Numbered from the stretch's first letter, positions 18,236 to 27,438 are shown. The stretch is DNA of 64,000 nt from Amycolatopsis tucumanensis (GCF_021654135.1 NZ_JAKGSD010000031.1:34764-98763), one strand, 5' to 3'. Numbers and translations: made by a program. Notes: generated from the letters alone by a model not told the origin.

Positions 18236-18658
18236 ATGCGCTACACCCTGCCCACCATCTCCAGCTACACCTCGCGTGTGCGCGAGATGACCGGTGGTCG
18301 ATTCACGACAATGCCAGGTGGTTCACCCGCGAAGCGCTCGATTTCGACCAGCACGTGCTGCCCCGTGCACCCTTGGGACAGTCGTGACGACGGGACGTCC
18401 GCGGTGAGCACGTTAGGGTTGCCGTGCACGCACAGGGATCCCGCCGGATCGAACCAGGCGCCGGTCGGCAGCTGTGCCACGCCAGGGCGAAGATCGGTGC
18501 AGAGCAAGGCTCCAGCCAGACAAGCGCCGCGGTCATTGAATATGCGGACCACGTCTCCGTCGCTGATTCCCCGCCGACCCGCGTCGTCCGGGTGCAGGCG
18601 GACGGCCTCCCGGCCGGCGACCTTCGCCGCCTGGCTGACCGCACCGCCGTCGAGCTGA
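18236..18658 (+). pseudogene. Orphan lasso-peptide-like leader ORF (probable remnant)
   Basis: An ATG with a textbook Shine-Dalgarno (AAGGAG, 5-base spacing) opens with MRYTLPTISSYTSRVREMTGG. Taking Gly20 as core residue 1, the leader has Tyr at -17, Pro at -14, Ile at -12 and Thr at -2, the spacing of the YxxPxL...TxG pattern of lasso-peptide leaders. The following residues (RFTTMPGGSP) have no Asp/Glu at core positions 7-9, and the frame then runs on for about 120 codons antisense to the molybdoenzyme gene, with poor codon character. No lasso cyclase, RRE or protease gene is in the window. I read it as a surviving leader whose core and operon were lost; chance resemblance is possible. Confidence 0.4.
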
Positions 18659-20562
18659 CCGTGCAGCCGCGTGTGGGGCTGGTTGGCGATGAGGACCAAC
18701 GGGAAACGAGCGGCCCGCTCACCGCCGGACCACTCGACGGGCTCCAGCCAGGCTGGATGACCAGGACAGTCGTCGTAACCGAACGAAGCCACTTTCTCGG
18801 AGACGATCTCGATCCGGCCGCTCGGGGTCGCGAGCCGGTTGGCTATGGGGTCGGCCCGGAAGTCGGCCCAGAGCGTCCGGTCGGTCTCCATGTTCGGCAA
18901 CCGGAAGCCGCCCTCCTCCCAGAATTCCTCGAAGGACGGCACGAAGATTCCCTTGCCGGCCAGGCGCTGCCGCCAGGTGCCGTAGAGGTGCTCGAGCCAC
19001 TCGCGCGCCGTGCGGCCCTCGGTGAACCGCTCCTCGATCCCCAGCCGGGCAGCCAGTCCGGCGAGGATCGCGTAGTCGTCCCTGGCCTGGCCGCAGGGTT
19101 CGGCGATCCGGTGCATCGCGACGAGGTGGGTGTCACGGCGGCCGGAGCCGAAGTCTTCACGCTCCAGTGCTGTCGTGGTGGGCAGAACGATGTCGGCGTG
19201 CCGTGCGGTGGCGGTCCAGAAGGGTTCGTGCACGACGACGGTGTCAGGCCGGGCGAACGCATTTCGTAGGCGGTTCAGGTCCTGGTGGTGGTGGAAGGGG
19301 TTGCCGCCGGCCCAGTACACGAGACGGATGTCCGGATAGGTGCGTTCGGTGCCGTCGTACTGGTAGCGGGTGCCGGGATTGAGGAGCATGTCCGCGATCC
19401 GGGCAACCGGGATGAACTGCTTGACCGGGTTGATCCCCTGGGACAGGTAGGGCACCTGGAAGTTCGGGCCGATATCGCCGCTGTCTCCCATGGAGCCGTA
19501 TCCGTGCCCGAAGCCGCCCCCGGGCAGCCCGATCTGGCCGAGCATGGCGGCGAGGGCGATGGCGGCCCACACGGGTTGCTCACCGTGCTCGATGCGCTGA
19601 AGGCTCCAGGTGACGGTGATGAAGGTGCGGTGGGTGGCCATCCGCTTGGCGAGGTCGACGATGTCCGCGCCCGAGATGCCGGTCAGGGCGCTGGCCCAGG
19701 CGGCATCCTTGACAGTTCCGTCGTCGGCGCCGAAGAGGTAGCGCTCGAACGCGTCGTAGCCGGTGCAATAGCGGTCGAGGAAGTGGCGGTCGTGCAACCC
19801 TTCCGCGGCGAGGGTGTGCGCGAGCGCGAGCATGAGTGCGGTGTCCGTCGCGGGGCGGATGGGATACCACCGCGCGGCCAGCCGCTGCGGGAGATCAGCG
19901 CGGAGTGGGCTGATCAGGGCGACCTCGACGTCGCGGTCGGCGAGCTGGGCGAGGAACCCGGGTGTGTGGTGCCGGGTGACTCCGCCGGGTGTGACGAAGA
20001 CGTTCTTCTCGGGGACTCCGCCGAACGCCACGAGTAGTTCGGTGTTCGCCACGATCGTCGGCCAGCTCGAACCATTGCGGAGGACATCGTTAGCGGTGCC
20101 GACGATGTGCGGCAGCACCACCGAGCTGGTGCCGTTGCTGTAGGTGTTGCGAGAGGAGGTGAAACCACCGAAGGCGTTGAGGAACCGGTGCAACTGGCTC
20201 TGGGCGTGGTGAAAGCGGCCAGCGCTCGCCCAGCCGTAGGAGCCGCCGTAGATCGCCTCGTTCCCGTGGTCGGCCCGGACCCGTCGGAGCTCGGCGGAAA
20301 GCAGATCAAGGGCCTCGTCCCAGCTGACCTCGACGAAGTCCTCGTGACCGCGTTTCGGATCCGGCCCCGGCCCGCGCTCCAACCACCCCCGTCGGATTGC
20401 CGGCGCCGCAATCCGGTTGGGGTCCGTCAGGGCGCTCGGCAGGTTGCCGAGTAACGGTGACGGCGCCGGGTCTTCTGGGTGCGCGGCGACCTGAAGGTGC
20501 CCGTTTTCGTCTAGTCCGGCTGAGAAGGCTCCCCAGTGCGAGGTGCTCGGCCGCAAGCGCAT
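18265..20562 (-). CDS. Molybdopterin oxidoreductase, BisC/TorA (DMSO reductase family)
   Basis: Bis-MGD molybdoenzyme of 765 residues. It opens with SHWGAFSAGLDENG, the start of biotin/methionine sulfoxide and TMAO reductases, and has no N-terminal iron-sulfur cysteine motif. The probable molybdenum ligand is S108 in YGGSYGW. Other cofactor blocks include TYSNGTSSVVLPHIVGT and a C-terminal MGD-binding part (RLHPDDAGRRGISDGDVV). No Tat signal is seen from the ATG at 20562, so it is probably cytoplasmic, like BisC, reducing S- or N-oxides. The chosen start lacks a good ribosome site. The last ten codons are antisense to the lasso-like leader, and the C-terminus (PPVISRTREV) may be junction-derived. 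Confidence 0.87.
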   Translation of the reverse strand: MRLRPSTSHWGAFSAGLDENGHLQVAAHPEDPAPSPLLGNLPSALTDPNRIAAPAIRRGWLERGPGPDPKRGHEDFVEVSWDEALDLLSAELRRVRADHGNEAIYGGSYGWASAGRFHHAQSQLHRFLNAFGGFTSSRNTYSNGTSSVVLPHIVGTANDVLRNGSSWPTIVANTELLVAFGGVPEKNVFVTPGGVTRHHTPGFLAQLADRDVEVALISPLRADLPQRLAARWYPIRPATDTALMLALAHTLAAEGLHDRHFLDRYCTGYDAFERYLFGADDGTVKDAAWASALTGISGADIVDLAKRMATHRTFITVTWSLQRIEHGEQPVWAAIALAAMLGQIGLPGGGFGHGYGSMGDSGDIGPNFQVPYLSQGINPVKQFIPVARIADMLLNPGTRYQYDGTERTYPDIRLVYWAGGNPFHHHQDLNRLRNAFARPDTVVVHEPFWTATARHADIVLPTTTALEREDFGSGRRDTHLVAMHRIAEPCGQARDDYAILAGLAARLGIEERFTEGRTAREWLEHLYGTWRQRLAGKGIFVPSFEEFWEEGGFRLPNMETDRTLWADFRADPIANRLATPSGRIEIVSEKVASFGYDDCPGHPAWLEPVEWSGGERAARFPLVLIANQPHTRLHGQLDGGAVSQAAKVAGREAVRLHPDDAGRRGISDGDVVRIFNDRGACLAGALLCTDLRPGVAQLPTGAWFDPAGSLCVHGNPNVLTADVPSSRLSQGCTGQHVLVEIERFAGEPPGIVVNRPPVISRTREV

Positions 20563-20695
20563 ACGTCTACAACTACCAGGAAGGAAGGTGCGCGACCGTG
20601 TGGTGAGAAGTGAGCGTGGACATGTCCGGGCACGCGCTGCCCGGGCTGGGCTCCCTGCGTGAAGCAACCGACCCGGGCAGCACGTGGTCGCTTCG

Positions 20696-22501
20696 CTACG
20701 GGTTCGGGCCGGTCGCCGCGGGACGGTCGGGCTGGTTCGACCACTGCGACCACGAACCGGGGTACAAGGCCGCGTCGATGCCGGCGATCGCGAGGGCCGC
20801 GATCTCGTGAGCCGCCGTCACACCAGAGCCGCAGTACACCCCGACCGGGCCTTCGGCTGCGCCGAGCTCGCGGAAGCGGGCGGCGAGCTGCTCGGGCGAG
20901 CGGAACCGACCCTCGGTGGTGAGGTTCTCGCCGGTCGGCGCGCTGATGGCACCGGGGACGTGGCCGGCGCGGGGGTCGATCGGCTCCTGCTCGCCCCGGT
21001 AGCGCTCGCCGGCGCGGGCGTCGAACAGCGTGCCCTTACCAGGCAGCGCGGCTGCTTCGTCGATGGTGAGGACGGGCAGGTGACCGGGTTTGAGGACGAT
21101 GTCGCCCGGCTCAGGGTTCCGGCCGAAACCGGTTTCCAGAGGCCGGTCGCCCCACGCGGCGAGCCCGCCGTCGAGGAGCCGGACGTCCGCGACGCCCGCC
21201 CAGCGGAGCAGCCACCAGGCGCGTGCGGCGACCAGGTTCCCGCTGTTGTCGTAGACGACGACGGACGAGCCCTCGCGAATACCCCAGCGGCGGGCGGCGG
21301 CTTGGAGCGCGTCGAGGTCTGGCAGGGGGTGGCGTCCCTCTGCGGGGGACGGCGGCGCGGCCAGTTCGGTGTCGAGGTCCACGTACACCGCGCCCGGCAG
21401 GTGGCCGTCGAGGTAGTGGCGGTGCCCGTTCGGGTCGCCCAGTGCCCAGCGCACGTCCAGCAGGACGGGTGGGGCGGACGAGTCGAGCTGCCGCTGGAGT
21501 TCGTCGGCGGTGATCAGGACCGGTGGCCGCGGCAGGTCGAGTTCCGCCGGGTCGGCCGAACCCGGCGCTTCGCCACGCGAGGCGGCCAGCGCGAGGCGGC
21601 GCTGCACCGCGGCGTTGAACGGTGTTGGGACGCCGTGCAACCGTCCGAGCAGGACGATCTCGCCGTTGAGGTAATCGCCTTCGACGGATCCGGCGCCTCG
21701 GGCCAGGCTCTGGCGGGTGGAGCTGCCGGCGCGTGGACGTCCAGGGATCTCGGCCGCGTCCGCGGCTGAGGCGTCTATTTCGGACGCTTCGCGTAGATCG
21801 ACCGGTTCGATCCCTGCGGCGGCCAGCACTCGACGTCCCTCGGCTCGCAGGTCCCGGCTCAACGACGCGGTGCGCTCGTCGTGCCCGAAGAGCGCGTCGA
21901 CGGCGTTGCCGAGGTTGGCGAGGAGCTTGCCGGCCTTCCAGCGCAGCAGGTCCGGCACGAGCTGGACGCCGAAGCCGGCTGTGCGCAGGTCGGCCGCGAT
22001 CGCGCTGAGGCGCGGGTCGTCACCGGACGGGAACTGCCCCAGCCACAGGATGCCCGGCAGTTCAGCGCCCTGGGCGCTCACCTCACCCGGGTCGATGTAG
22101 GACACCGGCATCCACAGCGACGCGCCGAACACGGTGGCGAAACGACGCAGTGCCGCGCGCTCGTTCTCGAGGCCGTTCTGCAGCATCACGACCGGCAGGT
22201 CGGCGGCGAGGCCGGAGCCGGCCGGGCGCCACGACCACTCTTGGAGGACCGACTCGGTGTCCTGGGTCTTGGTGGCCACGACGAGGACGTCCGACGAGGT
22301 CAGTTCGACGTCGGCGGCGCTCCCGGCGACGGGCACCCGCACGAGCTGCTCGCCGGTGGGCCGGAAGTACCGCAGCCCCTGTTCGCGGATCTTGGCGCCG
22401 TGCTCGCCGCGCGCGATGAGCACGACCGGAAGGCCGGCGAGTTGCAGCTGAGCGGCGACGGTCGAGCCGACCGCGCCCGCTCCGATGATGACGTAGCGCA
22501 T
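20696..22501 (-). CDS. Ketopantoate reductase-rhodanese fusion protein
   Basis: One uninterrupted frame of 601 residues. Residues 1-305 are an ApbA/PanE-type ketopantoate reductase: Rossmann motif GAGAVGS (7-13), LQNGLENE (108-115), and K189 with a downstream Asn in RWKAGKLLANLGNA. Residues 327-601 are a two-domain thiosulfate/3-mercaptopyruvate sulfurtransferase: LLDVRWALGDPNG, HLPGAVYVDLD and active-site C557 in VYCGSGVTAAHE. The linker (about 306-326) has no ATG or GTG that would start a separate rhodanese. ATG 22501 begins directly with MRYVIIGAG. Each half looks catalytically complete. The fusion would link NADPH-dependent ketoacid reduction to sulfur transfer, but the joint role is unknown. 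Confidence 0.88.
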   Translation of the reverse strand: MRYVIIGAGAVGSTVAAQLQLAGLPVVLIARGEHGAKIREQGLRYFRPTGEQLVRVPVAGSAADVELTSSDVLVVATKTQDTESVLQEWSWRPAGSGLAADLPVVMLQNGLENERAALRRFATVFGASLWMPVSYIDPGEVSAQGAELPGILWLGQFPSGDDPRLSAIAADLRTAGFGVQLVPDLLRWKAGKLLANLGNAVDALFGHDERTASLSRDLRAEGRRVLAAAGIEPVDLREASEIDASAADAAEIPGRPRAGSSTRQSLARGAGSVEGDYLNGEIVLLGRLHGVPTPFNAAVQRRLALAASRGEAPGSADPAELDLPRPPVLITADELQRQLDSSAPPVLLDVRWALGDPNGHRHYLDGHLPGAVYVDLDTELAAPPSPAEGRHPLPDLDALQAAARRWGIREGSSVVVYDNSGNLVAARAWWLLRWAGVADVRLLDGGLAAWGDRPLETGFGRNPEPGDIVLKPGHLPVLTIDEAAALPGKGTLFDARAGERYRGEQEPIDPRAGHVPGAISAPTGENLTTEGRFRSPEQLAARFRELGAAEGPVGVYCGSGVTAAHEIAALAIAGIDAALYPGSWSQWSNQPDRPAATGPNP

Positions 22502-23207
22502 GGGGCCATCGTGCCCGAGCGGCGGGCTGGGGGTCTCGGTGCTTCCGCGGGTTGGGACTCGCACCGAGGACGCGCCTGGAGGCCGGGACTCTGCCCTGAG
22601 GGCTGGGGCGTGGGCGCGGGACGCTGGTCGTGGGACGCGGACGCGAGGCGCCGGGGACGAGACGGCCGGCGCCCGGCGCTCGACGCGAGACTGGCGGACG
22701 TGGAGCGCCAGGTGGGGGCGTTGGGCCGCGAGGCGCTGGTCGCATGGCGACCCGCACAAGGCGTGGGGCACCGGCCATGGGGGCGCGAGGCGGTGGGTAC
22801 GAGGCTCCCGCGCGGCGGGTGTGGGGGTGGGAGCGAGGCGCTCGGGTGAACTGCGCGGGGCGCGGGGCGCGGGGCGCGGACGTGGGGTCGGGTGCCCAAC
22901 GCAGGGAGCGGGCACGGACGCCGGACGGGGAGGCACAGGCAGGAGCAGACGCAGACGCTGAGACGGAGGTACCGGCACAGGCGGAGACGGGCCTGCGGCC
23001 GTGGCCGGTGGCTGGGGCCGGTGGCCGGTGGCCGGTCGCCTGGGGCAGAAGCAGGGGCTGGTGCTGGGGCTGGGGCTGGGCCGGTGGCAGGGGCAGGGGC
23101 TGGTGGCAGGGGCAGAGGCTGGGGTGCGGCCGGTGGCTGGTGGCCGGTGGCCGGTGACTGGGGCCGGGGCCGGGGCCGGGGCCGGGGCCGGGGCCGGGGC
23201 CGAACCA
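22502..23207. repeat. G-rich low-complexity repeat field
   Basis: About 700 bases upstream of the ketopantoate reductase fusion, dominated on the plus strand by GGCCGGTGGC, GGGGCTGG and GCAGGGGC words in irregular tandem. There are no plausible genes; open frames give only Gly/Arg/Ala runs. The right end is the GGGGCC array described separately. No promoter could be recognised for the fusion gene within it. Confidence 0.6.
23160..23201 (+). repeat. Seven tandem GGGGCC hexanucleotides
   Basis: Positions 23160-23201 are exactly seven uninterrupted GGGGCC units on the plus strand. Such arrays can fold into G-quadruplexes. It lies about 160 bases upstream of the L,D-transpeptidase start and is non-coding as judged from context. 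Confidence 0.95.
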
Positions 23208-23360
23208 AATCACCTGAGGCAACGCCCCACCACTCATCCGAGTGGACTTTGCCCCTTCAAACCTGGTGCAACAAGATCGTGACCTGCGGCGCTCAACCAC
23301 CACCCCGCGGACCACGTCTATCCGCTTGTAGACGCCGAACCGAAGAGCTGGGGGAATCGA

Positions 23361-23990
23361 GTGACCGTCAAGAAGATGGTGCTGGCCGCGGCGGCCGTGG
23401 CAGCCGTGTTGGTGCTCGGCGCCTGTGGGGGCGCTTCTGAGCAGGCCGCCGTGCAGCAGGTCGCCGCGACCACCGCCGTGACCAGCGCTGCCCCCACCAC
23501 CAGCGCGCCGCCCGTGACCACCACCTCGGCTGCGCCCGCGCCGAGCACCAGCAGCTCCGCGCCCGCGCCGTCGAGCAGCTCGAAGACCTCCACCTCGAAG
23601 AAGACCACCAGCACGACGACCAAGGCGAAGGCCGCCCCCGCGGGGGTGCCCTGCTCGGCCACCGTCGACGCGTGCGTGGATCTCTCCGCGAAGAAGGCGT
23701 GGCTCCTCAGCGGCGGCGAAGTCGTCTACGGACCGGTCCAGATCATGCCCGGCTCGGCCAGCGACCCGACCCCCGTCGGCACCTTCCGCGTCTCCGCGAA
23801 GGTCAAGGACTACCACAGCCGCGAGTTCGACGCCCCCATGCCGTACTCGGTCTTCTTCCAGCCCGGCATCGCCTTCCACCAGGGCAGCCTGTCCAAGTAC
23901 TCGCACGGCTGCATCCACCTGTCGCCGAGTGCGTCGCAGAAGTTCTTCGGCACCCTGGCTTCCGGGGACACCGTGCAGGTCGTCCGCTAG
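23361..23990 (+). CDS. L,D-transpeptidase lipoprotein (YkuD domain)
   Basis: Secreted lipoprotein of 209 residues. The signal peptide ends in the lipobox LGAC (residues 19-22 region), followed by a Ser/Thr/Ala/Pro/Lys-rich linker (about 30-95) and a YkuD domain. The catalytic motif reads YSHGCIHLS; the usual SHGC[IV]R has His in place of Arg, while the catalytic Cys and preceding His are kept. L,D-transpeptidases make 3-3 peptidoglycan crosslinks or anchor proteins. The start is GTG 23361. It lies tail-to-tail with the IniR-like gene, overlapping it by 4 bases. Confidence 0.88.
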   Translation: MTVKKMVLAAAAVAAVLVLGACGGASEQAAVQQVAATTAVTSAAPTTSAPPVTTTSAAPAPSTSSSAPAPSSSSKTSTSKKTTSTTTKAKAAPAGVPCSATVDACVDLSAKKAWLLSGGEVVYGPVQIMPGSASDPTPVGTFRVSAKVKDYHSREFDAPMPYSVFFQPGIAFHQGSLSKYSHGCIHLSPSASQKFFGTLASGDTVQVVR

Positions 23991-26281
23991 GACGCCACCT
24001 GCACGATCTCCCGCAGCTCGGCCAGCAGCTCACCGCGACTGCCCGCGCCAAGGCGCTGGCGCATCCGCGCCATGTGGTGCTCCACCGTCTTCGCCGAGAT
24101 GAACAGCCGGTCACCGATCTGCTTGTACGTCAGCCCGGCGACCACGAGCTCCGCGACCTGCCGCTCCCGCTCGCTCAGCCGCACCCCGCCCGTGTGCTCC
24201 ACCGCCTCCCGGCCCGGCCGGCCCTGGAGCACACGGGCGCAATCCAGCAGGGTCACCATCGCCTTCCGGTCGGATGTCCGGATCGCCGCCTGCCCGGCCA
24301 GCCGCGCGCCGTCCCAGCACAGGCCCACCCCGTGCAGGTCACGCGCAGCCGTCTCGACCGCCACGGCGTCGACCTCGCCGCCCAGCACCTCCAGCCAGCA
24401 CTGCGCCGCGCGGGCGATCGTCGCGAAGTACGGGCCCGCCGACGCCGCCTCCGACAGCGCCGCGGCGTGTGCGGCCGCCTCCTCCGGCTGCTCCGCGATC
24501 ACCGCCGCGTGCAGGCCGCTCCAGTGCAACGCGCTCGCCCACAACGGCGGATTCCCCAGCCCGGCCAGCAACTCCCGCGCCTGCCGCAGGTGCGGCGCCA
24601 GCCGGTCCCGCTCCCCCAGCCGCGCCGCAGCCACCTCGAACTCGCCGAACGGCAGGAACGTGAACAGGTCGACCGGGTGCCGGACCACCGCCTCGCGCGC
24701 CTGGATCCAGATCCGCCGCAACCCGGCCAGATCACTCGATCGGCGCGCAAGCCCGACTCGCAACCCGACCGCGAACAACCAGTCCCGCGGCGACAACTGC
24801 TCCCCCGCCGACCGCAACTGCGCGGTCGCGCCCTCCTCGTCGCCACGCAGCATCGCGATCCACGCCAGCAGCAACCGGTGCCGCGGCACCAGCACACCCG
24901 ACGACACCGCCCGCTCCAGCAACGGCTCGGCGATCGCCGCCTCACCCGAGTGCAACGCCACCAGCGCGCCCAGCGCCGCCGGGCTGTCCGGCAGCAGCAC
25001 CCGGTCCGACACCGGCTCCAGCATCTCCGCCGAACGGATCAGAGTGGACAGTGCCACCGTCGGCTGGTCCGTCACCGACTCCAGCACACCACGAGCCGCC
25101 GACGACACCGCGCCCGCGAGCAGCGTCGGCGGACCGTCCACAGCGGACTTGCCGAGCAGCTTCTCCGCCTCCGCCAGCCGGCCGGACCCGGTCAGGCCGA
25201 TCACCGCGAAGCAGCGCGCCGCAGCCGTGTCGGACCACTGGAACAGCTCCGCGCTGCGCGCCAGCTGACCGCGATGCGCCAGCGCCGCGCCCGCGACCTG
25301 CGCCCCCTCGGCCCGGTCCACCGCGTCGTCCGCGGCGATCACCTGGTCGGCCAGCTGCAGCGCCGTGTCGAAGTCCCCGGTCCGCGCGACCGCCTCGGCC
25401 CAGCGCGTGCCCACCGCCGCCGTCGGCCGCCCGGCCCGCACCGCCGCCTCGTACAACCGGGCGGCCAGGGCCGGATCGCCGGCCGCCTCGCCCGCGGCCA
25501 CCTCGAACGCCGTCGCGACGTCCGCCCCGGTCACGCCCGTCCCGATCAACGGCCGGACCAGGCTCAGCACCGGCCCGCTGCGGTCGAGCTGCCGCCGGAT
25601 CAGCCGCAGCCGCAACGCGATCCGCCGGTCCGCGGGCACCAGCTCACGCAGGGCCCGCGCGGCGACCGGCAGCAACCGGCCGTCCGGCCCGAGGTACCCG
25701 GTCGCGCGCACCGCCTCGACCGTCGAGGCGGGCAGGTTCAACGCGGCGAGCAGGTCCGGGTCGGCCCCGGCCTCGACCGCGAGCAGGTAGCACAGCGAAT
25801 CCTCACCGGCCTGGTCCAGCTCGTGCCGGAACGCCGCGACCAGCTCACCGTCACCGCCAGCCAGCAGGCGCACGAACCCCGGCACGCCGCCGGTCTGCGC
25901 CAGCACCGTGTCGACCGCCAGCGGCCGCCCGGCCCTGGCCAGGAACGTCTCCGTGCACAGCCGGTCGAACGGCCGCAGCACCAGCTGTCCCGTCAGACGG
26001 CCGAGCACCTGGTTGAGCGCGGAGGGCCGCGGGTGCGGACGGGCCGCGATGACCAGGCCGGCCGACTCGTCGTCGAGCTGCCGGGCCACTTCGGACAGTT
26101 CGGCGTCGGTGAGCAGGTGGGCGTCGTCGACCAGCCGCACGCCGGGCGCGCCGGCGAGGTGGTCGAGCACGGCGGTCTTGCCGTAGCCGCCAGGGGCCAC
26201 GATCGCGAGGCGGACCGGCGCGAGCTGACCGGATTTGATCGCCGCGCAGACCCGCTCGGTGGGTTCGTCCAGCAGGATCAC
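23987..26281 (-). CDS. IniR-like LuxR-family ATPase regulator
   Basis: Large regulator of 764 residues. The N-terminal ATPase has a Walker A (APGGYGKTAV, about residue 29-38) and a Walker-B-like RLVDDAHLL. A long alpha-helical TPR-like middle follows, then a C-terminal LuxR helix-turn-helix (LSERERQVAELVVAGLTYKQIGDRLFISAKTVEHHMARM). This MalT-like layout and position match IniR (Rv0339c), the activator next to iniBAC in M. tuberculosis. The GTG start overlaps the stop of the Hsp70-like gene (GTGA), so the two are coupled. It probably activates the divergent iniB operon when cell-wall synthesis is disturbed; the ligand is unknown here. Confidence 0.82.
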   Translation of the reverse strand: MILLDEPTERVCAAIKSGQLAPVRLAIVAPGGYGKTAVLDHLAGAPGVRLVDDAHLLTDAELSEVARQLDDESAGLVIAARPHPRPSALNQVLGRLTGQLVLRPFDRLCTETFLARAGRPLAVDTVLAQTGGVPGFVRLLAGGDGELVAAFRHELDQAGEDSLCYLLAVEAGADPDLLAALNLPASTVEAVRATGYLGPDGRLLPVAARALRELVPADRRIALRLRLIRRQLDRSGPVLSLVRPLIGTGVTGADVATAFEVAAGEAAGDPALAARLYEAAVRAGRPTAAVGTRWAEAVARTGDFDTALQLADQVIAADDAVDRAEGAQVAGAALAHRGQLARSAELFQWSDTAAARCFAVIGLTGSGRLAEAEKLLGKSAVDGPPTLLAGAVSSAARGVLESVTDQPTVALSTLIRSAEMLEPVSDRVLLPDSPAALGALVALHSGEAAIAEPLLERAVSSGVLVPRHRLLLAWIAMLRGDEEGATAQLRSAGEQLSPRDWLFAVGLRVGLARRSSDLAGLRRIWIQAREAVVRHPVDLFTFLPFGEFEVAAARLGERDRLAPHLRQARELLAGLGNPPLWASALHWSGLHAAVIAEQPEEAAAHAAALSEAASAGPYFATIARAAQCWLEVLGGEVDAVAVETAARDLHGVGLCWDGARLAGQAAIRTSDRKAMVTLLDCARVLQGRPGREAVEHTGGVRLSERERQVAELVVAGLTYKQIGDRLFISAKTVEHHMARMRQRLGAGSRGELLAELREIVQVAS

Positions 26282-27438
26282 TCGTCGTCCTCGCTTCGGG
26301 AGCCGCCGCGGCGGGAGGGCGCGAACCGGCGACGGGGCGGTTCGAGCGGGGTCAGCACGACGGGCGGCCGCGGCGGAACGGGTTCGTCGTCGTACACGTC
26401 TTCGGGTTCCAGGTCGGGGAAGCCGGTCACCTTGGGCACGAGCGCGGTCGACTCGACCGCCGCGCCTTCCACGAGCCGCGCGACCAGCGCCGCCCCACGC
26501 GCGACCGCGGACGCCGGCTCGGGCTCGGCGACCACGCGGCCGCCGGTCAGCCCGGCGACCACTTCGGCCAGCAGCGGGACCGCCGCCGTGCCGCCGACCA
26601 GCAGCACGGCGCTCAGCCGTTCGTACCGGCGCAGCGGTTCGAGCGTCGCGAGCAGGCCCGGCCGCACCATCCGGTCGAACTCCGCACGCGTCACCCGGAC
26701 CGGCCCGATCTCGGTCTCGGGCAGCGCCGACAGCCGCTCCTTCGCCTCCGCGCACACCAGCCGCAACGCCGACGGCGCGACGTCTCCGCAGCGCTCGCGG
26801 ACGTGCTCGAACAGCAGGTCGTCGAGCGTCTTCCCGGCCGTCGGCTCGGCCGGTTCGGCGTGCGTGACCAGCTCGAACGTCGTGGCTCCGCGACGCAGCA
26901 CGGCGAGGTCTACGTGCTCACCGCCGATCCGGCACACCCCGACGAGCGTCTGCGGATCGATCCGCTCACGCGCGAGGTGCCCCTCCGCGGCGGCGACCGG
27001 CGTCGGCAACAGCATCGCGGGCGGCAAGCCGGCCGCGGCCAGCGCGTCCAGCAGCAGCTTGCGCCGGTAGGTGCCCCAGGACGGCGGGTGGGTGATCGCG
27101 ATGCGCTCGGCAGGCTCGCCCTCGTCGGCGGCGACCTGGTCCACGACCCACCCTGCGACGGCGGCCGTGAGCGCCTCGGCCGTGTACAGCTCGTCACCGA
27201 GGAGGAACGGAACGTCGTCGCCGACCCGGCGCAGGAAACCACGCGCCACCCGGTCGGGTTCCACGACCGACCGCCGCACCGCCTCCGCGCCGACCGACAC
27301 CGTCGCGTCCGGAGCGACGTGCACGACCGACTCGACGCCAGGCACGACCACCGGCTCCGACCAGCGTTCGCCCACGTCACGGCACACGGCAGCGGCGATG
27401 CCGGTGCTGCCGATGTCGATGCCGAGAACGTGACGCAT
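26278..27438 (-). CDS. Hsp70-like actin-fold ATPase without substrate-binding domain
   Basis: Protein of 386 residues with the Hsp70/actin ATPase fold: phosphate-1 motif GIDIGSTGIAAAV (residues 5-17), ITHPPSWGTYRRKLL near 118, and adenosine motif VLLVGGTAAVPLLAEVV near 285. It stops after the nucleotide-binding domain and ends in a proline- and arginine-rich tail (PPRPPVVLTPLEPPRRRFAPSRRGG). No peptide-binding domain is present, so it is not a conventional chaperone; a switch or scaffold role is more likely. It is translationally coupled to the IniR-like regulator and divergent from iniB, suggesting that it modulates the ini response. ATG 27438 is clear. Confidence 0.85.
   Translation of the reverse strand: MRHVLGIDIGSTGIAAAVCRDVGERWSEPVVVPGVESVVHVAPDATVSVGAEAVRRSVVEPDRVARGFLRRVGDDVPFLLGDELYTAEALTAAVAGWVVDQVAADEGEPAERIAITHPPSWGTYRRKLLLDALAAAGLPPAMLLPTPVAAAEGHLARERIDPQTLVGVCRIGGEHVDLAVLRRGATTFELVTHAEPAEPTAGKTLDDLLFEHVRERCGDVAPSALRLVCAEAKERLSALPETEIGPVRVTRAEFDRMVRPGLLATLEPLRRYERLSAVLLVGGTAAVPLLAEVVAGLTGGRVVAEPEPASAVARGAALVARLVEGAAVESTALVPKVTGFPDLEPEDVYDDEPVPPRPPVVLTPLEPPRRRFAPSRRGGSRSEDDE

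Noticed and set aside
22502..22978. In-frame N-terminal extension of the ketopantoate reductase fusion
   Set aside because: The extension is Pro/Arg/Ala low-complexity from the G-rich field; the Rossmann motif begins right after the ATG at 22501, as in the family.
23672..27070. A 1,100-codon open frame on the plus strand
   Set aside because: It is antisense to the IniR-like and Hsp70-like genes, encodes Arg/Pro/Gln-rich low-complexity sequence and has no family motif; it is a by-product of high GC.
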